A stretch of 64,000 nucleotides of DNA from Bdellovibrionota bacterium (GCA_030584005.1 CP129486.1:1057556-1121555), one strand, 5' to 3'. Numbered from the stretch's first letter, positions 1-9,126 are shown. The notes: generated by a model not told the origin, from the letters alone. Translations and numbers: made by a program.

Positions 1-232
1 TATGGCATGATGCAGCACGAAAACCGAGGAAATCTTTAGCCGTAGGGTTAGCCGCAGCGTTGAATAACGCAGTGCTTGCAGCATATTAACAAAGGCTGCA
101 CTGTCGGTGTGCCCATGAGCGCCCTTCGTCTTGAGGGTAGGGCCTCGGTCTGGCAGCGGCAATACCATTGCTGCAGTACCAGTTGGATTATATCGACCAA
201 GGCGGGTCGGGCATAGTGAACGGATGAAGTGC
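1..232. other. Upstream region of accB, no assigned gene
   Basis: No complete gene is visible here. Frame 3 is open from the window edge to the TAA at 90-92 and frame 1 to the TAG at 37-39, so either could be the 3' tail of a gene lying outside the window. I cannot choose between them. The remainder is the leader of the accB operon and includes a promoter-like sequence at 60-89. Confidence 0.4.
60..89 (+). promoter_or_regulatory. Possible sigma-70-type promoter for accBC
   Basis: TTGAAT at 60-65 and TATTAA at 84-89 are separated by 18 bases. They resemble -35 and -10 hexamers and lie about 140 bases before accB. This is pattern matching only, since the lineage's promoter consensus is not known here. 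Confidence 0.3.
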
Positions 233-709
233 ATGGACATAACGGATCTCGCTAAAATCATCGCCATTCTTAAGGAGAATGGTGTGACTGAGTTCGAACT
301 TGAACAGGAGGGAACGCACATAAAGCTAGCCCGTTCCGCAATTACCGCGGGCAATGGGGTGAATGAGCGATACGCAGTTGTACAGCCCGCAATCCCTGCG
401 GCCGCCAACCCCCTCCCTCTCGCCGCTACCAATGGCAGTGCGGGCGCATCGGTGAACTCGGACCATCTATCAAAGGTTGAATCACCGATTGTTGGCACCT
501 TTTATAGCCGTCCTGCCCCGGATAAGGACCCTTTCGTAAAGCCCGGCGCCACGGTCAAAAAGGGAGACACCCTTTGTATCGTTGAAGCGATGAAGCTCAT
601 GAACGAGATAGAGGCTCCCTGCAGCGGCAAGGTAGAGAAGATCCTGGCCGGGGATGGACAGGTTGTAGAGTTTGGCGAAGTGTTGTTCTTGATTGATCCG
701 AAGGGATAA
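233..709 (+). CDS. accB: Biotin carboxyl carrier protein of acetyl-CoA carboxylase (AccB)
   Basis: This 158-residue protein carries the biotin that shuttles carboxyl groups to acetyl-CoA in the first step of fatty acid synthesis. The N-terminus ([13 protein letters not shown], about residues 1-40) matches the helical start of BCCP. A Pro/Ala-rich linker spans about 50-75, and the C-terminal biotinyl domain contains EAMKLMNEI with the biotinylated lysine at K121. The start at 233 is chosen because it matches family N-termini. An in-frame ATG at 224 and a TTG at 131 are possible but less likely. The next gene, accC, begins directly after the stop codon, so the two are co-transcribed and probably translationally coupled. 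Confidence 0.95.
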   Translation: MDITDLAKIIAILKENGVTEFELEQEGTHIKLARSAITAGNGVNERYAVVQPAIPAAANPLPLAATNGSAGASVNSDHLSKVESPIVGTFYSRPAPDKDPFVKPGATVKKGDTLCIVEAMKLMNEIEAPCSGKVEKILAGDGQVVEFGEVLFLIDPKG

Positions 710-2098
710 ATGAAGCCGCCCTTTCGTAAGATCCTTATTGCAAATCGTAGCGAGATCGCGGTGCGGGTAATCCGCGCCTGTCATGAGCTAGGGATTAAGA
801 CAGTTGCTGTACACTCGACGGCAGATAGAGAGGCGATGCATGTTAAATTGGCCTCGGAAAGTGTGTGTGTGGGGCCCGCTCTATCTAAGGACAGCTATCT
901 CAATGTGGCCTCAATAATTTCAGCCGCGGTGGCCACAGGCGCTGAAGCCATTCATCCGGGATATGGATTTCTTAGTGAGAATGCCTCCTTTGCCGAGATC
1001 TGTTCTAGTTGTGGTATCACCTTCATAGGGCCAGGGGTGCGCAGCATGCGTACCTTGGGTGATAAGGCGCGTGCTCGGAAACAAGCCGATAAACTCGGTG
1101 TACCCACAGTCCCGGGGGATAGTCGTGGGATGCTGGATGTAGCTGAGGCCCAAAAAGTCGCGGAACATGCAGGGTTCCCCGTCTTGTTGAAGGCCTGTGC
1201 CGGTGGCGGCGGGCGCGGGATGAAGATTGTCTGGAAGCGGGAAGATTTTGCCTCGCAGTTCACGATGGCCCAGCGTGAAGTTGAAGCCGCGTTCGGAGAC
1301 GGCCATCTGCTCGTCGAAAAGTATTTACCGAAGGTCCGTCACGTGGAATGCCAGGTGATGGGTGATCGCCATCAGAATGTGATCCATCTTGGTGTGAGAG
1401 ATTGCTCGATTCAGCGCCGTTATCAGAAGTTGATAGAGGAATCCCCGTCCCCGGGGCTTCCCGATGAGATGCGCGAGCAGATGCAGCAATGTGCGGTCGA
1501 GCTGGCAAAGTCGGTCGGGTACTCGAATGCGGGTACTGTGGAGTTCTTGGTAGATTTAGACGCCAAACGCTTTTACTTCATCGAGATGAACACCCGGCTG
1601 CAGGTCGAGCATCCGGTGACTGAACTGGTAACGGGCATGGACCTGGTCAAGGAACAGATCTGCGTCGCCGCCGGCCGTGAGCTCTCAGTCTCTCAGAAGG
1701 ATATCGAGGTGCGCGGCCATGCAATCGAGGTGCGCATCAATGCGGAAGACCCACGGCGCATGATCCCGAGTCCCGGAGTGATTACCGCCTATCATCAGCC
1801 CGGCGGAAACGGCGTGCGGGTGGATTCGGCCCTCTACTCGGGGTATACGGTGCAGCCATATTATGATTCGCTTGTCTCAAAACTCATTGTGCATGCGCGC
1901 GATCGGGCTACATGCATCGATAAGCTGCTGGTAGCGCTGGACGAGTATATCGTCGATGGTATTCAAACTAATATCGAACTTCATAAGCGTATCCTTAATC
2001 ACCCCCGTTTTCGCAGCGGCGACATTTACACCAAGTTCTTAGAAAGTGTTGATCTCTTTGCCGAGGAGAAAGCATGCGGTTCCGCAGTCTCAGCCTAA
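710..2098 (+). CDS. accC: Biotin carboxylase subunit of acetyl-CoA carboxylase (AccC)
   Basis: This ATP-grasp enzyme carboxylates the biotin on AccB using bicarbonate and ATP. The 462-residue length is slightly above the usual value of about 450. Visible motifs are HPGYGFLSENA in the N-terminal biotin carboxylase domain, the glycine-rich ATP lid KACAGGGGRGMK (about 161-172), and the active-site stretch EMNTRLQVEHPVTE. The start codon follows the accB stop with no gap. The 3' end overlaps the next gene by 25 bases, which suggests one operon of three genes. Confidence 0.97.
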   Translation: MKPPFRKILIANRSEIAVRVIRACHELGIKTVAVHSTADREAMHVKLASESVCVGPALSKDSYLNVASIISAAVATGAEAIHPGYGFLSENASFAEICSSCGITFIGPGVRSMRTLGDKARARKQADKLGVPTVPGDSRGMLDVAEAQKVAEHAGFPVLLKACAGGGGRGMKIVWKREDFASQFTMAQREVEAAFGDGHLLVEKYLPKVRHVECQVMGDRHQNVIHLGVRDCSIQRRYQKLIEESPSPGLPDEMREQMQQCAVELAKSVGYSNAGTVEFLVDLDAKRFYFIEMNTRLQVEHPVTELVTGMDLVKEQICVAAGRELSVSQKDIEVRGHAIEVRINAEDPRRMIPSPGVITAYHQPGGNGVRVDSALYSGYTVQPYYDSLVSKLIVHARDRATCIDKLLVALDEYIVDGIQTNIELHKRILNHPRFRSGDIYTKFLESVDLFAEEKACGSAVSA

Positions 2099-3081
2099 TC
2101 GTTGTTATTCTTGGATTTTTGGCAGTTCCGGCGATAGTGCTCGCGCAGGGCGGGAGGCCCCGTGCGGCGATCGGGAACAAGGTGCATGAGTTCGGCTCGG
2201 TGAGTCAAGGAACGAAAGTCGAGCATGACTTTGTTATCAGGAATGACGGAGATGCGGATCTGCTCATCCATGAGGTAATCCCCTCCTGCGGCTGCACGGC
2301 CAGCGCAACGTCAGCTGAGAAGATCTCCCCTGGCTCTGAGGGGGTGATCAAGGTGAGTTTCGATACAGCGGGCTTTTCGGGGGAGAAGCTTAAAACGGTG
2401 CGGGTGCATACGAATGATCCAGACGAATCTGCCCTTGTGTTGACACTGCGTGGGACAATTGAAGCAGATGTGGTGATCGAGCCGCGCCGGGTATTCTTTG
2501 GGGATATTGTACAGGGGGATAGCGGTGCCACCCGGACGCAAACGGTCTCTGTGAAAGTTCGTGAGGGCTCAAAGAGTGCCATCACCGGCGTGCGTACCAT
2601 GTCCAAGTACCTGAGCGTGAGGGAGAAGAAATCAGCGGCTCGAGAGCGCATTTTGGAGGTTGAAGTTGCCCCGGATACCCCCAGAGGCGAGCTGCGTGAG
2701 CGAATCATCGTTAGTGTGAGCGGCACACGGGAGAGCTCGATCAATGTGCCGGTATTTGCGGCGATAAAGGGACCGATTCGCCTGAAGCCCAGTACACTTT
2801 CCTTTGGCATCTTGGAGGGGCAGCAGGTGGCGTCCCGCGCGGTGAAAGTGGAGAACATCGGGGCCCAGCCTGTAAAGGTGACCTCGGCGAGATCGTCCGA
2901 CAGTGCGGTGAGCGTTGCGGTGAAAGAGATAAAGCCAGGAACCCTGTATGTACTTGATGTATCGGTCGATCCAAGCCGCGTTAAGAAGGAGCTGAGGGCG
3001 TCCATTGAGGTAACCACCGATAGTAGGGATGATGAACGCCTCTCATTCACCGTATATGGCATCCTTCCCCCCAAGGCATAG
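2074..3081 (+). CDS. Secreted DUF1573-family protein with Ig-like domains
   Basis: This 335-residue protein has a signal peptide (hydrophobic core about residues 7-23, probable cleavage after VLA). A DUF1573 domain follows, with the characteristic Cys-Gly-Cys-Thr turn at C72-C74. The rest looks all-beta; EGQQVASRAVKVENIG begins another Ig-like segment (HYDIN/ASPM-type). DUF1573 proteins are exported and their function is poorly known. The ATG lies inside the 3' end of accC, preceded by GAGGAGA as a ribosome binding site, so it belongs to the acc operon. No link to carboxylase function is implied by the sequence. Confidence 0.85.
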   Translation: MRFRSLSLIVVILGFLAVPAIVLAQGGRPRAAIGNKVHEFGSVSQGTKVEHDFVIRNDGDADLLIHEVIPSCGCTASATSAEKISPGSEGVIKVSFDTAGFSGEKLKTVRVHTNDPDESALVLTLRGTIEADVVIEPRRVFFGDIVQGDSGATRTQTVSVKVREGSKSAITGVRTMSKYLSVREKKSAARERILEVEVAPDTPRGELRERIIVSVSGTRESSINVPVFAAIKGPIRLKPSTLSFGILEGQQVASRAVKVENIGAQPVKVTSARSSDSAVSVAVKEIKPGTLYVLDVSVDPSRVKKELRASIEVTTDSRDDERLSFTVYGILPPKA

Positions 3082-3553
3082 CGGCCGCCCTTTCATGCCT
3101 CGATTTGCTGGCCTTTCCCCGGTGAGAAAGCCGATCTAATGGCTCTAGGGATACGCTGAATAAGTTCAGCGTATCCTTAGAGCCTCATCGATATGGCTGT
3201 GCAGCGAGGAAACGGGCAGGAGATGCGGGATTTGCTGTATCATGGCGCAATCCATATCTTGCGCGTTATTCCGCACGGTGAAAATGTGGTTCTTCGTGGT
3301 AAGGTGCGGGGCAATTCTTACTTGTGTACCTCGCGTGTTTACCCAGCCTGATAATGGCATTACCCAGTCCACGATGCGGGAAAAGGTGCTCGGAACTATT
3401 CGCTCATTCTGTCCTCCTAAAGGCGCTCGAAAAAGTGCAGCGAGCTCGCTGCGCTGGTCCTGCGGCAAGCCGGTCTGCGTTCGCAATTCCTCATACTGCT
3501 TCCCGCGGTGGGTTCAGCTGCGTCCAATATCGCGGCTACGCAGCTTCTTCCAT
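3082..3553. other. Intergenic region with a long hairpin
   Basis: The stretch between the acc operon and the J-domain gene holds the perfect-stem hairpin at 3141-3184. The reading frame of the downstream gene stays open from 3242. The region before the signal peptide at 3554 has no recognisable protein features, and I treat it as non-coding. Confidence 0.5.
3141..3184. repeat. Long palindrome, REP-like (family member 1)
   Basis: Left arm 3141-3160 and right arm 3165-3184 pair over 20 positions with one G:T-type mismatch around a TAAG loop. The core arm is GGATACGCTGAA. Related palindromes occur at 51044-51073 (same core, inverted loop CTTA) and 39085-39118 (degenerate). It has no T-run, so an intrinsic terminator role is uncertain. 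A repetitive extragenic palindrome is the more natural reading. Confidence 0.75.
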
Positions 3554-5326
3554 ATGATATGGCGCTCTGCACAGTGTCCAGGGATATGGAAGAGCTCCTT
3601 GGCTGCGGCATGTCTTTGCGCCGTGCTGTGTCTTGCTCATGCCGATGCAAGAGCTGACGAGGTGCTCGTAGCGACAGTACCGCTTCCCGTGGATAAGGTG
3701 CGAACTCTCGACAACAGGACCAGCGAGCTTACTGTTTTTGGGCAGTCGGCGGTCATTGCCAAGGATAAGGTAGCCCCGGCGGCCCTTAGACGCTACCTTG
3801 CCGCCGGAAGAAGAGTTCCATTTACGGCCGATCAGGTGCGGACTGTCCTTGAATCCGGCATCCAGCCGGAGTTTAGGGAAGTTGCATTTCTTACCCTGGA
3901 ATCGATTGCGCGCACCCCCGATCCGAATCTTGACGGGGATATTTGGGAGTTGGTGCAGACCCTGCTGACGGACCGGCAGACCCCGCTTGCCTATTCCAAA
4001 GAGCTGCTGGTGCAGTCATGGATGACCCAGTTGCCGCGGCTCCTCCTAGGAACCTTGATCCTTCATGTGGCGACCTCCGAGCCCCGCTGGCCCAAAGAGA
4101 ACATCTCGGCCTTAATCGTGGTCGCTCGGGACGGTGTCATCGCAGAGCTCGTAGCCCACGCGTCTCGTGCCGGCATGAGGGCCGATCTTGAACAGTTGAA
4201 GGCGCTTTCTGCATTAAGTGCTGAGATATTGGGGGTTCAGGATGATTTTATAAGCATATTCCGCAGAGTGTGCAGTGAAGTTGGTCGAGCCCTGGAACAG
4301 CCTGGCACCTCATCGCTTGAAGCGCTGAGATCCCTGGCCGATGCTACTGTGCAGAGTCCTTTAGTGCAGCCATTGATTCAAACGGCCTTGCAGGCCCGCT
4401 CTGAGTCGGTAGCAATGCAGGCGTTGGAGAACAAGGATGCGGGCAGCGCGCTTTTAGCCCTTTCATTTATCGACATGGATCGACGAACGCCCACAATTCA
4501 CTCGCTGGTCGAGCGATCGCTGATTGAACTTGCTCCCTCTAGGACTTCGATCATTGGCTACCGTCCGGTGAATCTGATGCTCCGTTTTCTGGCCACAAAG
4601 GATGATGCGATACGCACCGCGTATATCATTGCACTGGAACGGCAGCTGCGTTCCATGGCCAAGGAGTTTCCTGTGGTGATGACGGAGTTCGACTTTTACT
4701 TGCGTCAGGTATTGTTGCTGCGAGCAGACCCCAGCAGCGAGAATGACTCTCTGCGAATTGCTTTTACTGCGCGTCTTCTGAACGAGGAGAAGTTGGATGA
4801 GGCGCGATCGATTATGCGCGAGGTTCGCACGGGAGTACCCTTTGTAGCGAGACTCAAGCTGTTTTGGGCCGAGTTTTCCAAAGACATCTGGACCTTACTA
4901 TTGACGGCATTGGGATTCATCATAGTAGGTCTTGCCATCCGCATACGAGCGCGGCAAAAGGAGGTGAAGCAGGCGTCCCAGATCGAAGCTGAGGATCAAC
5001 GCTCCAAAGAGGGCGCATTTCAAGGTGTGGGACTTTCGGAGCTTGAGGGGGAGGAGTCTGAGGGAGGATTTTCACTGCTCAGGCAGAGGCAGATGTTGAA
5101 TCCAACCTTTCTTGAGTATGAGCGGTGTCTCACAACGATTGGTATTCATTCGCGAGCAGCACTGAGGGAGATCAAGGCTCAATACAGAAAGCGCATCAAG
5201 GATATCCATCCCGATTCAGTACGCGGAAGCAACGACGCGAGGGCCGCGGAAGAGTTCATGGAGGTGACAAGGGCCTATGATCGAGCCCTTGAGCTTCGGC
5301 GAGTGCTCGGCCTTAGCGATGAGTGA
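3554..5326 (+). CDS. Membrane protein with a C-terminal J-domain
   Basis: This 590-residue protein starts with a probable signal peptide (hydrophobic run about residues 14-30). A long alpha-helical region follows and could be HEAT/TPR-like. There is one transmembrane helix at about 445-466 and then a charged linker. The C-terminal segment from about 515 resembles a DnaJ J-domain, with the HPD tripeptide at 552-554 (KDIHPDSVRG). By topology the helical part would be periplasmic and the J-domain cytoplasmic, able to recruit DnaK at the membrane. The start at 3554 is chosen for the signal peptide; the frame is open back to 3242. It overlaps the minus-strand gene at 5313 by 14 bases. Confidence 0.75.
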   Translation: MIWRSAQCPGIWKSSLAAACLCAVLCLAHADARADEVLVATVPLPVDKVRTLDNRTSELTVFGQSAVIAKDKVAPAALRRYLAAGRRVPFTADQVRTVLESGIQPEFREVAFLTLESIARTPDPNLDGDIWELVQTLLTDRQTPLAYSKELLVQSWMTQLPRLLLGTLILHVATSEPRWPKENISALIVVARDGVIAELVAHASRAGMRADLEQLKALSALSAEILGVQDDFISIFRRVCSEVGRALEQPGTSSLEALRSLADATVQSPLVQPLIQTALQARSESVAMQALENKDAGSALLALSFIDMDRRTPTIHSLVERSLIELAPSRTSIIGYRPVNLMLRFLATKDDAIRTAYIIALERQLRSMAKEFPVVMTEFDFYLRQVLLLRADPSSENDSLRIAFTARLLNEEKLDEARSIMREVRTGVPFVARLKLFWAEFSKDIWTLLLTALGFIIVGLAIRIRARQKEVKQASQIEAEDQRSKEGAFQGVGLSELEGEESEGGFSLLRQRQMLNPTFLEYERCLTTIGIHSRAALREIKAQYRKRIKDIHPDSVRGSNDARAAEEFMEVTRAYDRALELRRVLGLSDE

Positions 5327-5690
5327 GATAGTGCTCGTACCCAGCGGCCACTCTTGCATTTCCCCCGCGCCTCATTTCCCGGCGTTGCATGAATGTTCTT
5401 GCAAAAGTTTCGCTTGATGAAAACTGCATGTGCATTCGGCGCGGTCTTTCTTTGTAATGGCGCAGCTGACGTTGAATCTCCTCCGAGAACGAACCAAGTG
5501 TTGCCCCAGCTCGCAGTGGTTCAAGGATTGAATTCGGCAGTTTGTGCTTGAGCAGGGCACAGGCCTGACGTGCGATCTCGCGGCGAATCGGATGTGCCTG
5601 GACCATCCACTCGTTGGCGCGTAGCAGCGACCAGAGCGGTCGTCCAAGTTCCAATTCGCGGCTCAGGTAGAGAAGTTGTGTAGGAGTCAT
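5313..5690 (-). CDS. Conserved-looking hypothetical protein, helical
   Basis: I do not recognise this 125-residue protein. It is predicted to be mostly helical and basic, beginning MTPTQLLYLSRELELGRPLW. The spacing of Leu, Gly-x-Pro-Leu and Arg residues weakly recalls the helical-hairpin domain of type II secretion F proteins, but it has no membrane segment. The ATG at 5690 is preferred to the longer frame (to 5813) because that extension covers a hairpin and has no protein character. No clear Shine-Dalgarno sequence precedes it. It is convergent with the J-domain gene. Confidence 0.5.
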   Translation of the reverse strand: MTPTQLLYLSRELELGRPLWSLLRANEWMVQAHPIRREIARQACALLKHKLPNSILEPLRAGATLGSFSEEIQRQLRHYKERPRRMHMQFSSSETFARTFMQRREMRRGGNARVAAGYEHYLTHR

Positions 5691-6012
5691 AGGGCTGGGT
5701 AGGGCAAACGGCGCACCAGCTGCCGGCTCGCGTAACTTATTGAAAATACTGGAGCAATAAGGAGAGCAGGGGGGCCCAATGACCCACTGAGTGGGGCCGA
5801 ATGCCCCACTCATCTGGGTAATTACGATCTATTGGGTGCCACTGAGTGAGGAGGTGTCCGACCGTCGGGAGGATCCCCCAGAGGAGGACAAGGGAGAGCG
5901 AACACCCTCAAATAAGCAGTCAACCCGATGGGTTGTCGATTGTACTTGGGAAGCACTCTCTATTGGTCTACGGTCTAGTTTTCTATTTTTCAGGTTCTGA
6001 TCGATAATCAAG
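5691..6012. other. Intergenic region before the SRP RNA
   Basis: About 320 bases without a convincing gene. It contains a perfect 9-bp stem hairpin (5789-5811). The 3' part is presumably the promoter region of the SRP RNA; GATAAT at 6003-6008 resembles a -10 box but lies very close to the RNA start. Confidence 0.4.
5789..5811. repeat. Hairpin, 9-bp perfect stem
   Basis: GAGTGGGGC (5789-5797) pairs perfectly with GCCCCACTC (5803-5811) around the loop CGAAT. No T-run follows on either strand, so it is not a classical terminator. Confidence 0.6.
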
Positions 6013-6109
6013 CGCGGCTAGGGACATGCGAGAGGTTCTGTGAACCCGGCTAGGCCCGGAAGGGAGCAACCGTAACAGCTTTCCCTCTGTGATATGGCTT
6101 CTAGCCGCA
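6013..6109 (+). ncRNA. ffs: Signal recognition particle RNA (4.5S type)
   Basis: The segment is closed by a terminal stem GCGGCTAG (6014-6021) with CTAGCCGC (6101-6108). It contains the diagnostic domain IV apical sequence GGCCCGGAAGGGAGCAACCG, with the GGAA tetraloop and the asymmetric internal loop that binds Ffh. The length of about 96 nt fits the short bacterial form without an Alu domain. It lies just upstream of dnaX; the order ffs-dnaX-ybaB-recR is common in bacteria, which supports the call. The RNA works with Ffh to target membrane and exported proteins. Confidence 0.92.
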
Positions 6110-6208
6110 TTAGCCGTTTTAGTTCCGGGAAAGTATTGATCGATCTGCTACGATCACAATTTTTCCAGCTTGATATACTCGGATTCAGTGCAAGGTAGAG
6201 TTCAAGCG

Positions 6209-7870
6209 ATGCCCGTACAGTCCTCTGCGTCACATCTGGTTATAGCCCGAAAGTACCGTCCGGGGACCTTCGCCACGGTTACGGGGCAGGAACATGTGAC
6301 ACGAACATTGATGAATTCAATCCGGCGCAATCGAATTGCGCATGCCTATCTCTTTGCCGGACCAAGAGGGGTAGGAAAGACTTCGGTTGCACGCATTTTT
6401 GCCAAGGCGCTCAACTGTAAAGATCTCTCCTCGTTCGAACCCTGCCTCGAGTGCAGTAATTGCCTCGAGATCGCCCAGGGCAACAGTCTGGCGGTACGCG
6501 AGATCGATGGTGCATCTCATAACTCGGTCGATAACGTGCGAGAGTTGATAGACTCATTCCGTTCCCCGCCGCCTCCAGGCTCTCGTTATAAGGTCTATAT
6601 TATCGACGAAGTGCACATGCTCAGTTTGGCGGCGTTCAATGCGCTGCTCAAGTCACTCGAAGAACCCCCTCCCTTCACCGTCTTTGTGCTTGCAACGACG
6701 GAGTCGCATAAGATTCCGGAAACCGTCATCTCTAGATGCCAGCGTCATGATTTTCGCGCCCTGTCCAACGAGCAGCTTGAGGCGCGATTAGAAGAGATTG
6801 TGAAGGCAGAGAAGCTCAAGGTGGAGCCAGGAGTGCTGCGTCTCATTTCGCGCTTTGCCGAGGGTTCCATGCGGGATGCTCAATCACTGCTGGAGCGAGT
6901 ACAGTCTTTCTGTGACGATGCAATCACGGTGGCAGATGCAACGAAGGTACTGGGCACCGTCGGTGGAGAGGCGCTTTTGAGGCTTTCACGTGCAATCCTC
7001 GAACGGAACGCTGCCCAGGCGCTCGACGAGGTGCACGAGGCATTCTCGTCTGGAATTGACTCAGCACTTTTCCTGAGAGAATTCATCACGTACTGGCGAG
7101 AACTGCTCGTTGCCAAGGCTGGTGGAGAGAAGGCCTTGCGGAAGGTGCGCGGGGAAGGCAGCGATACAGTTGAGATACTGCGGCAGGTTGAACTGGTATC
7201 ATTGGCGGACTTGCAGGATCTCGTGCATCTGGCGCGTCAGGGCACTGACGAGGCAATTCGGAGCGCTTTTCCTAAGGCTTCACTTGAAGCGTTGGTCGTG
7301 CGTCTTGCAACGCGGGAACCGGCGCTGGAGATGCGGAGTTTAGTGGAAGAGATACGGCGAGGCGGCAGCTCCGCAAGCCCGGGGACCCCTCGCCCGGAAG
7401 GCACTCCTCGTCTCGTATCGCACGACGGGACAAAGCCAAGGAGCAGTCCTGCTGTGCCGAGCGAACCACCGCCCGCACTTCTGGATTGGGGTGAATTTGT
7501 GAGAGCAATGGCCTCTCGCTCCCGTATGTTGGCTGAAAATCTGAAGCGAGCGGTGGTAGTCACCTTCAGTGTAAACCGCTTGATCCTGGCCGGTTCCGAA
7601 TTTTTGGTAGGGGTTCTTAAACAGCCAGAGAATCTGCAACGCTTGAGAGAAGGGCTTAAGGAATTCTCGAAGAGTGAAGAGTGGGATATAAGCTTCAGGA
7701 TTGAAGAGCAGCTCCCTAGCGAGTCGCTCCACAGTGTTGAGGTCAAGGCAAAGACCACGCAGGCTGCAAAGACGCGGGAGTCGGTGGCAAACCATCCGGC
7801 GGTTCGCAAACTGCAGGAGGCGTTTCCGGGTTCGAATATCGAGGAGATCAAGCTTCGGGAGAATGACTAG
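6209..7870 (+). CDS. dnaX: DNA polymerase III subunits gamma/tau (DnaX)
   Basis: This 553-residue clamp-loader ATPase assembles the sliding clamp and couples the replicase to helicase. Visible features are the Walker A GPRGVGKTS (51-59), a four-cysteine zinc module (C70, C79, C82, C85), Walker B IIDEVHML (131-138), and the C-terminal tau-like region after a Ser/Pro/Arg-rich linker at about 385-430. The start MPVQSSASHLVIARKYRP matches family N-termini and has AAGGTAG upstream. The frame opens earlier at 6170, but that extension lacks similarity. It heads the dnaX-ybaB-recR group. Confidence 0.96.
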   Translation: MPVQSSASHLVIARKYRPGTFATVTGQEHVTRTLMNSIRRNRIAHAYLFAGPRGVGKTSVARIFAKALNCKDLSSFEPCLECSNCLEIAQGNSLAVREIDGASHNSVDNVRELIDSFRSPPPPGSRYKVYIIDEVHMLSLAAFNALLKSLEEPPPFTVFVLATTESHKIPETVISRCQRHDFRALSNEQLEARLEEIVKAEKLKVEPGVLRLISRFAEGSMRDAQSLLERVQSFCDDAITVADATKVLGTVGGEALLRLSRAILERNAAQALDEVHEAFSSGIDSALFLREFITYWRELLVAKAGGEKALRKVRGEGSDTVEILRQVELVSLADLQDLVHLARQGTDEAIRSAFPKASLEALVVRLATREPALEMRSLVEEIRRGGSSASPGTPRPEGTPRLVSHDGTKPRSSPAVPSEPPPALLDWGEFVRAMASRSRMLAENLKRAVVVTFSVNRLILAGSEFLVGVLKQPENLQRLREGLKEFSKSEEWDISFRIEEQLPSESLHSVEVKAKTTQAAKTRESVANHPAVRKLQEAFPGSNIEEIKLREND

Positions 7871-8136
7871 AACGTATCCGGAAATGGCCTTCCAAGCGCC
7901 TAGCGCGCATTTCCGGATGCGCTCTAGAAATGGTCTCATAATGGTACTTATGAGGCCACTTATAGGCCGAGCATGGCGTGCACCAATCCACGATGCGGGA
8001 GGAATGCCGGGGCAGGTCATTGAGGTGCAAGAATTCGTATGCGGTTCGGCCGATGTATGGTCCCGCTCGCATTGAACAAGTGATGCCGTATGGGTGAAGT
8101 ATCGTTGTGACGGAGTTATTGCATTAAGGAGTAGGT
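7871..8136. other. Intergenic region with a REP-like hairpin
   Basis: This gap interrupts the usual tight dnaX-ybaB spacing. It holds a GCGCAT/ATGCGC hairpin just after dnaX and the palindrome at 7931-7958. I see no gene. The last 30 bases contain the ybaB ribosome binding site. Confidence 0.5.
7931..7958. repeat. REP-like palindrome (second subfamily)
   Basis: Left arm TGGTCTCATAA (7931-7941) and right arm TTATGAGGCCA (7948-7958) pair with one G:T mismatch around the loop TGGTAC. A related copy with loop AGGTAC is at 51007-51040. The shared loop and arm ends show they belong to one family. Confidence 0.65.
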
Positions 8137-8469
8137 ATGGCGAAAGGATTTCAGGGGATTCCCGGGAATTTGCAGCAGATGATGAAGCAAGCGCAGAAGA
8201 TGCAGAGCGAGCTTCAACGTATTCAGGATCAGGCCGACGCACTCACTGCCGAGGGTAGTGCTGGTGGAGGAGTTGTGCAGGTGGTGGCCAATGGAAAGAA
8301 TCAGCTGGTGAGCGTCACCATCAAGGCTGAGGTTATGAGTGCAGGAGATGTCGAGATGCTGCAAGATCTCATCGTGGCGGCATCGAACGAAGCGCTTACT
8401 CGCGTGCAGGCGGAGCTTAAGGAATCCGTGTCCAAGGTAACGGGTGGATTGCCGATTCCCGGGTTGTAG
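8137..8469 (+). CDS. ybaB: YbaB/EbfC family nucleoid-associated protein
   Basis: This 110-residue protein matches YbaB/EbfC in length and pattern. It has a Gly/Gln/Met-rich N-terminus (NLQQMMKQAQKMQSELQRIQ), a central VxVxxNGxxxLVSVTIK strand pair and an amphipathic C-terminal helix. Family members form dimers that bind DNA with little sequence preference. The ATG is preceded by a strong AAGGAG. It sits between dnaX and recR, the usual position, which is thought to reflect shared transcription with the replication/repair genes. Confidence 0.93.
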   Translation: MAKGFQGIPGNLQQMMKQAQKMQSELQRIQDQADALTAEGSAGGGVVQVVANGKNQLVSVTIKAEVMSAGDVEMLQDLIVAASNEALTRVQAELKESVSKVTGGLPIPGL

Positions 8470-8517
8470 GCTGGTGATTACGATTGCTTTTGCAAGCTTA
8501 GGAGCAGCTACCCCCGC

Positions 8518-9126
8518 ATGATTTCTCTCCCCCAATCGCTGCAGAGACTAATTAAGGAGTTGTCGCGCCTCCCGTCGATTGGGGAGAAGACTGCGACGAG
8601 GCTTGCCTATCACCTAGTGACGTCGAGCAATGCGAATCCTCTTCAGCTCGCGGAGGCGCTTTCATCGGCGCAATCAGCGGTGCGCTGGTGCTCAACCTGC
8701 TTCTTCTTTGCAGAGGAGGGACGATGTCCGCTGTGTTCGGATGGGGGGCGGGACGGCACGATCTTATGTGTGGTTGAGAAGCCTATGGATGTGCTCGCCG
8801 TCGAGCGCACGTCGTCTTTTCGGGGCAGCTATCATGTGTTGCATGGCCTTTGGTCACCGTTGAAGGGTCGTACTCCGGAGAGTATTCGAATTGCCGAACT
8901 ATTGAAGCGGGTACAAGAAGGTGGTGTGAGAGAGGTGATATTGGCTACGGGTTCGACGGTTGAAGGTGATGCGACAGCGCTCTATATCGCGCGTGCATTA
9001 CGTTCTCTAGGGGTCACGGCGTCGCGATTGGCGCAAGGAATGCCTAAGGGTGGAGAGTTGGAGTATGCCGATGACGTAACGTTATCGCGGGCTCTGGCAG
9101 GGCGCAGTATCGTCACTGATAGTTAG
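8518..9126 (+). CDS. recR: Recombination protein RecR
   Basis: RecR works with RecF/RecO to load RecA onto gapped DNA. This 202-residue protein has the helix-hairpin-helix region (LSRLPSIGEKTATRLAYHL), the C4 zinc motif (C58, C61, C70, C73) and then a Toprim domain starting TILCVVEKPMDVLAVE. Length and domain order are normal. It follows ybaB after 48 bases, completing the dnaX-ybaB-recR group. Confidence 0.96.
   Translation: MISLPQSLQRLIKELSRLPSIGEKTATRLAYHLVTSSNANPLQLAEALSSAQSAVRWCSTCFFFAEEGRCPLCSDGGRDGTILCVVEKPMDVLAVERTSSFRGSYHVLHGLWSPLKGRTPESIRIAELLKRVQEGGVREVILATGSTVEGDATALYIARALRSLGVTASRLAQGMPKGGELEYADDVTLSRALAGRSIVTDS

Noticed and set aside
2205..3074. 289-codon frame on the minus strand
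   Set aside because: It is antisense to the DUF1573 gene, with no protein-family features and Ser/Thr-rich composition typical of shadow frames.
3365..8000. Shared TCCACGATGCGGGA near 3370 and 7988
   Set aside because: Only 14 identical bases with a little flanking similarity; a chance match of this length is expected in 64 kb.
7237..8242. Long minus-strand frames (204 and 300 codons) opposite dnaX and the gap
   Set aside because: Shadows of dnaX running into the REP-like hairpin region; no start signal or fold pattern.
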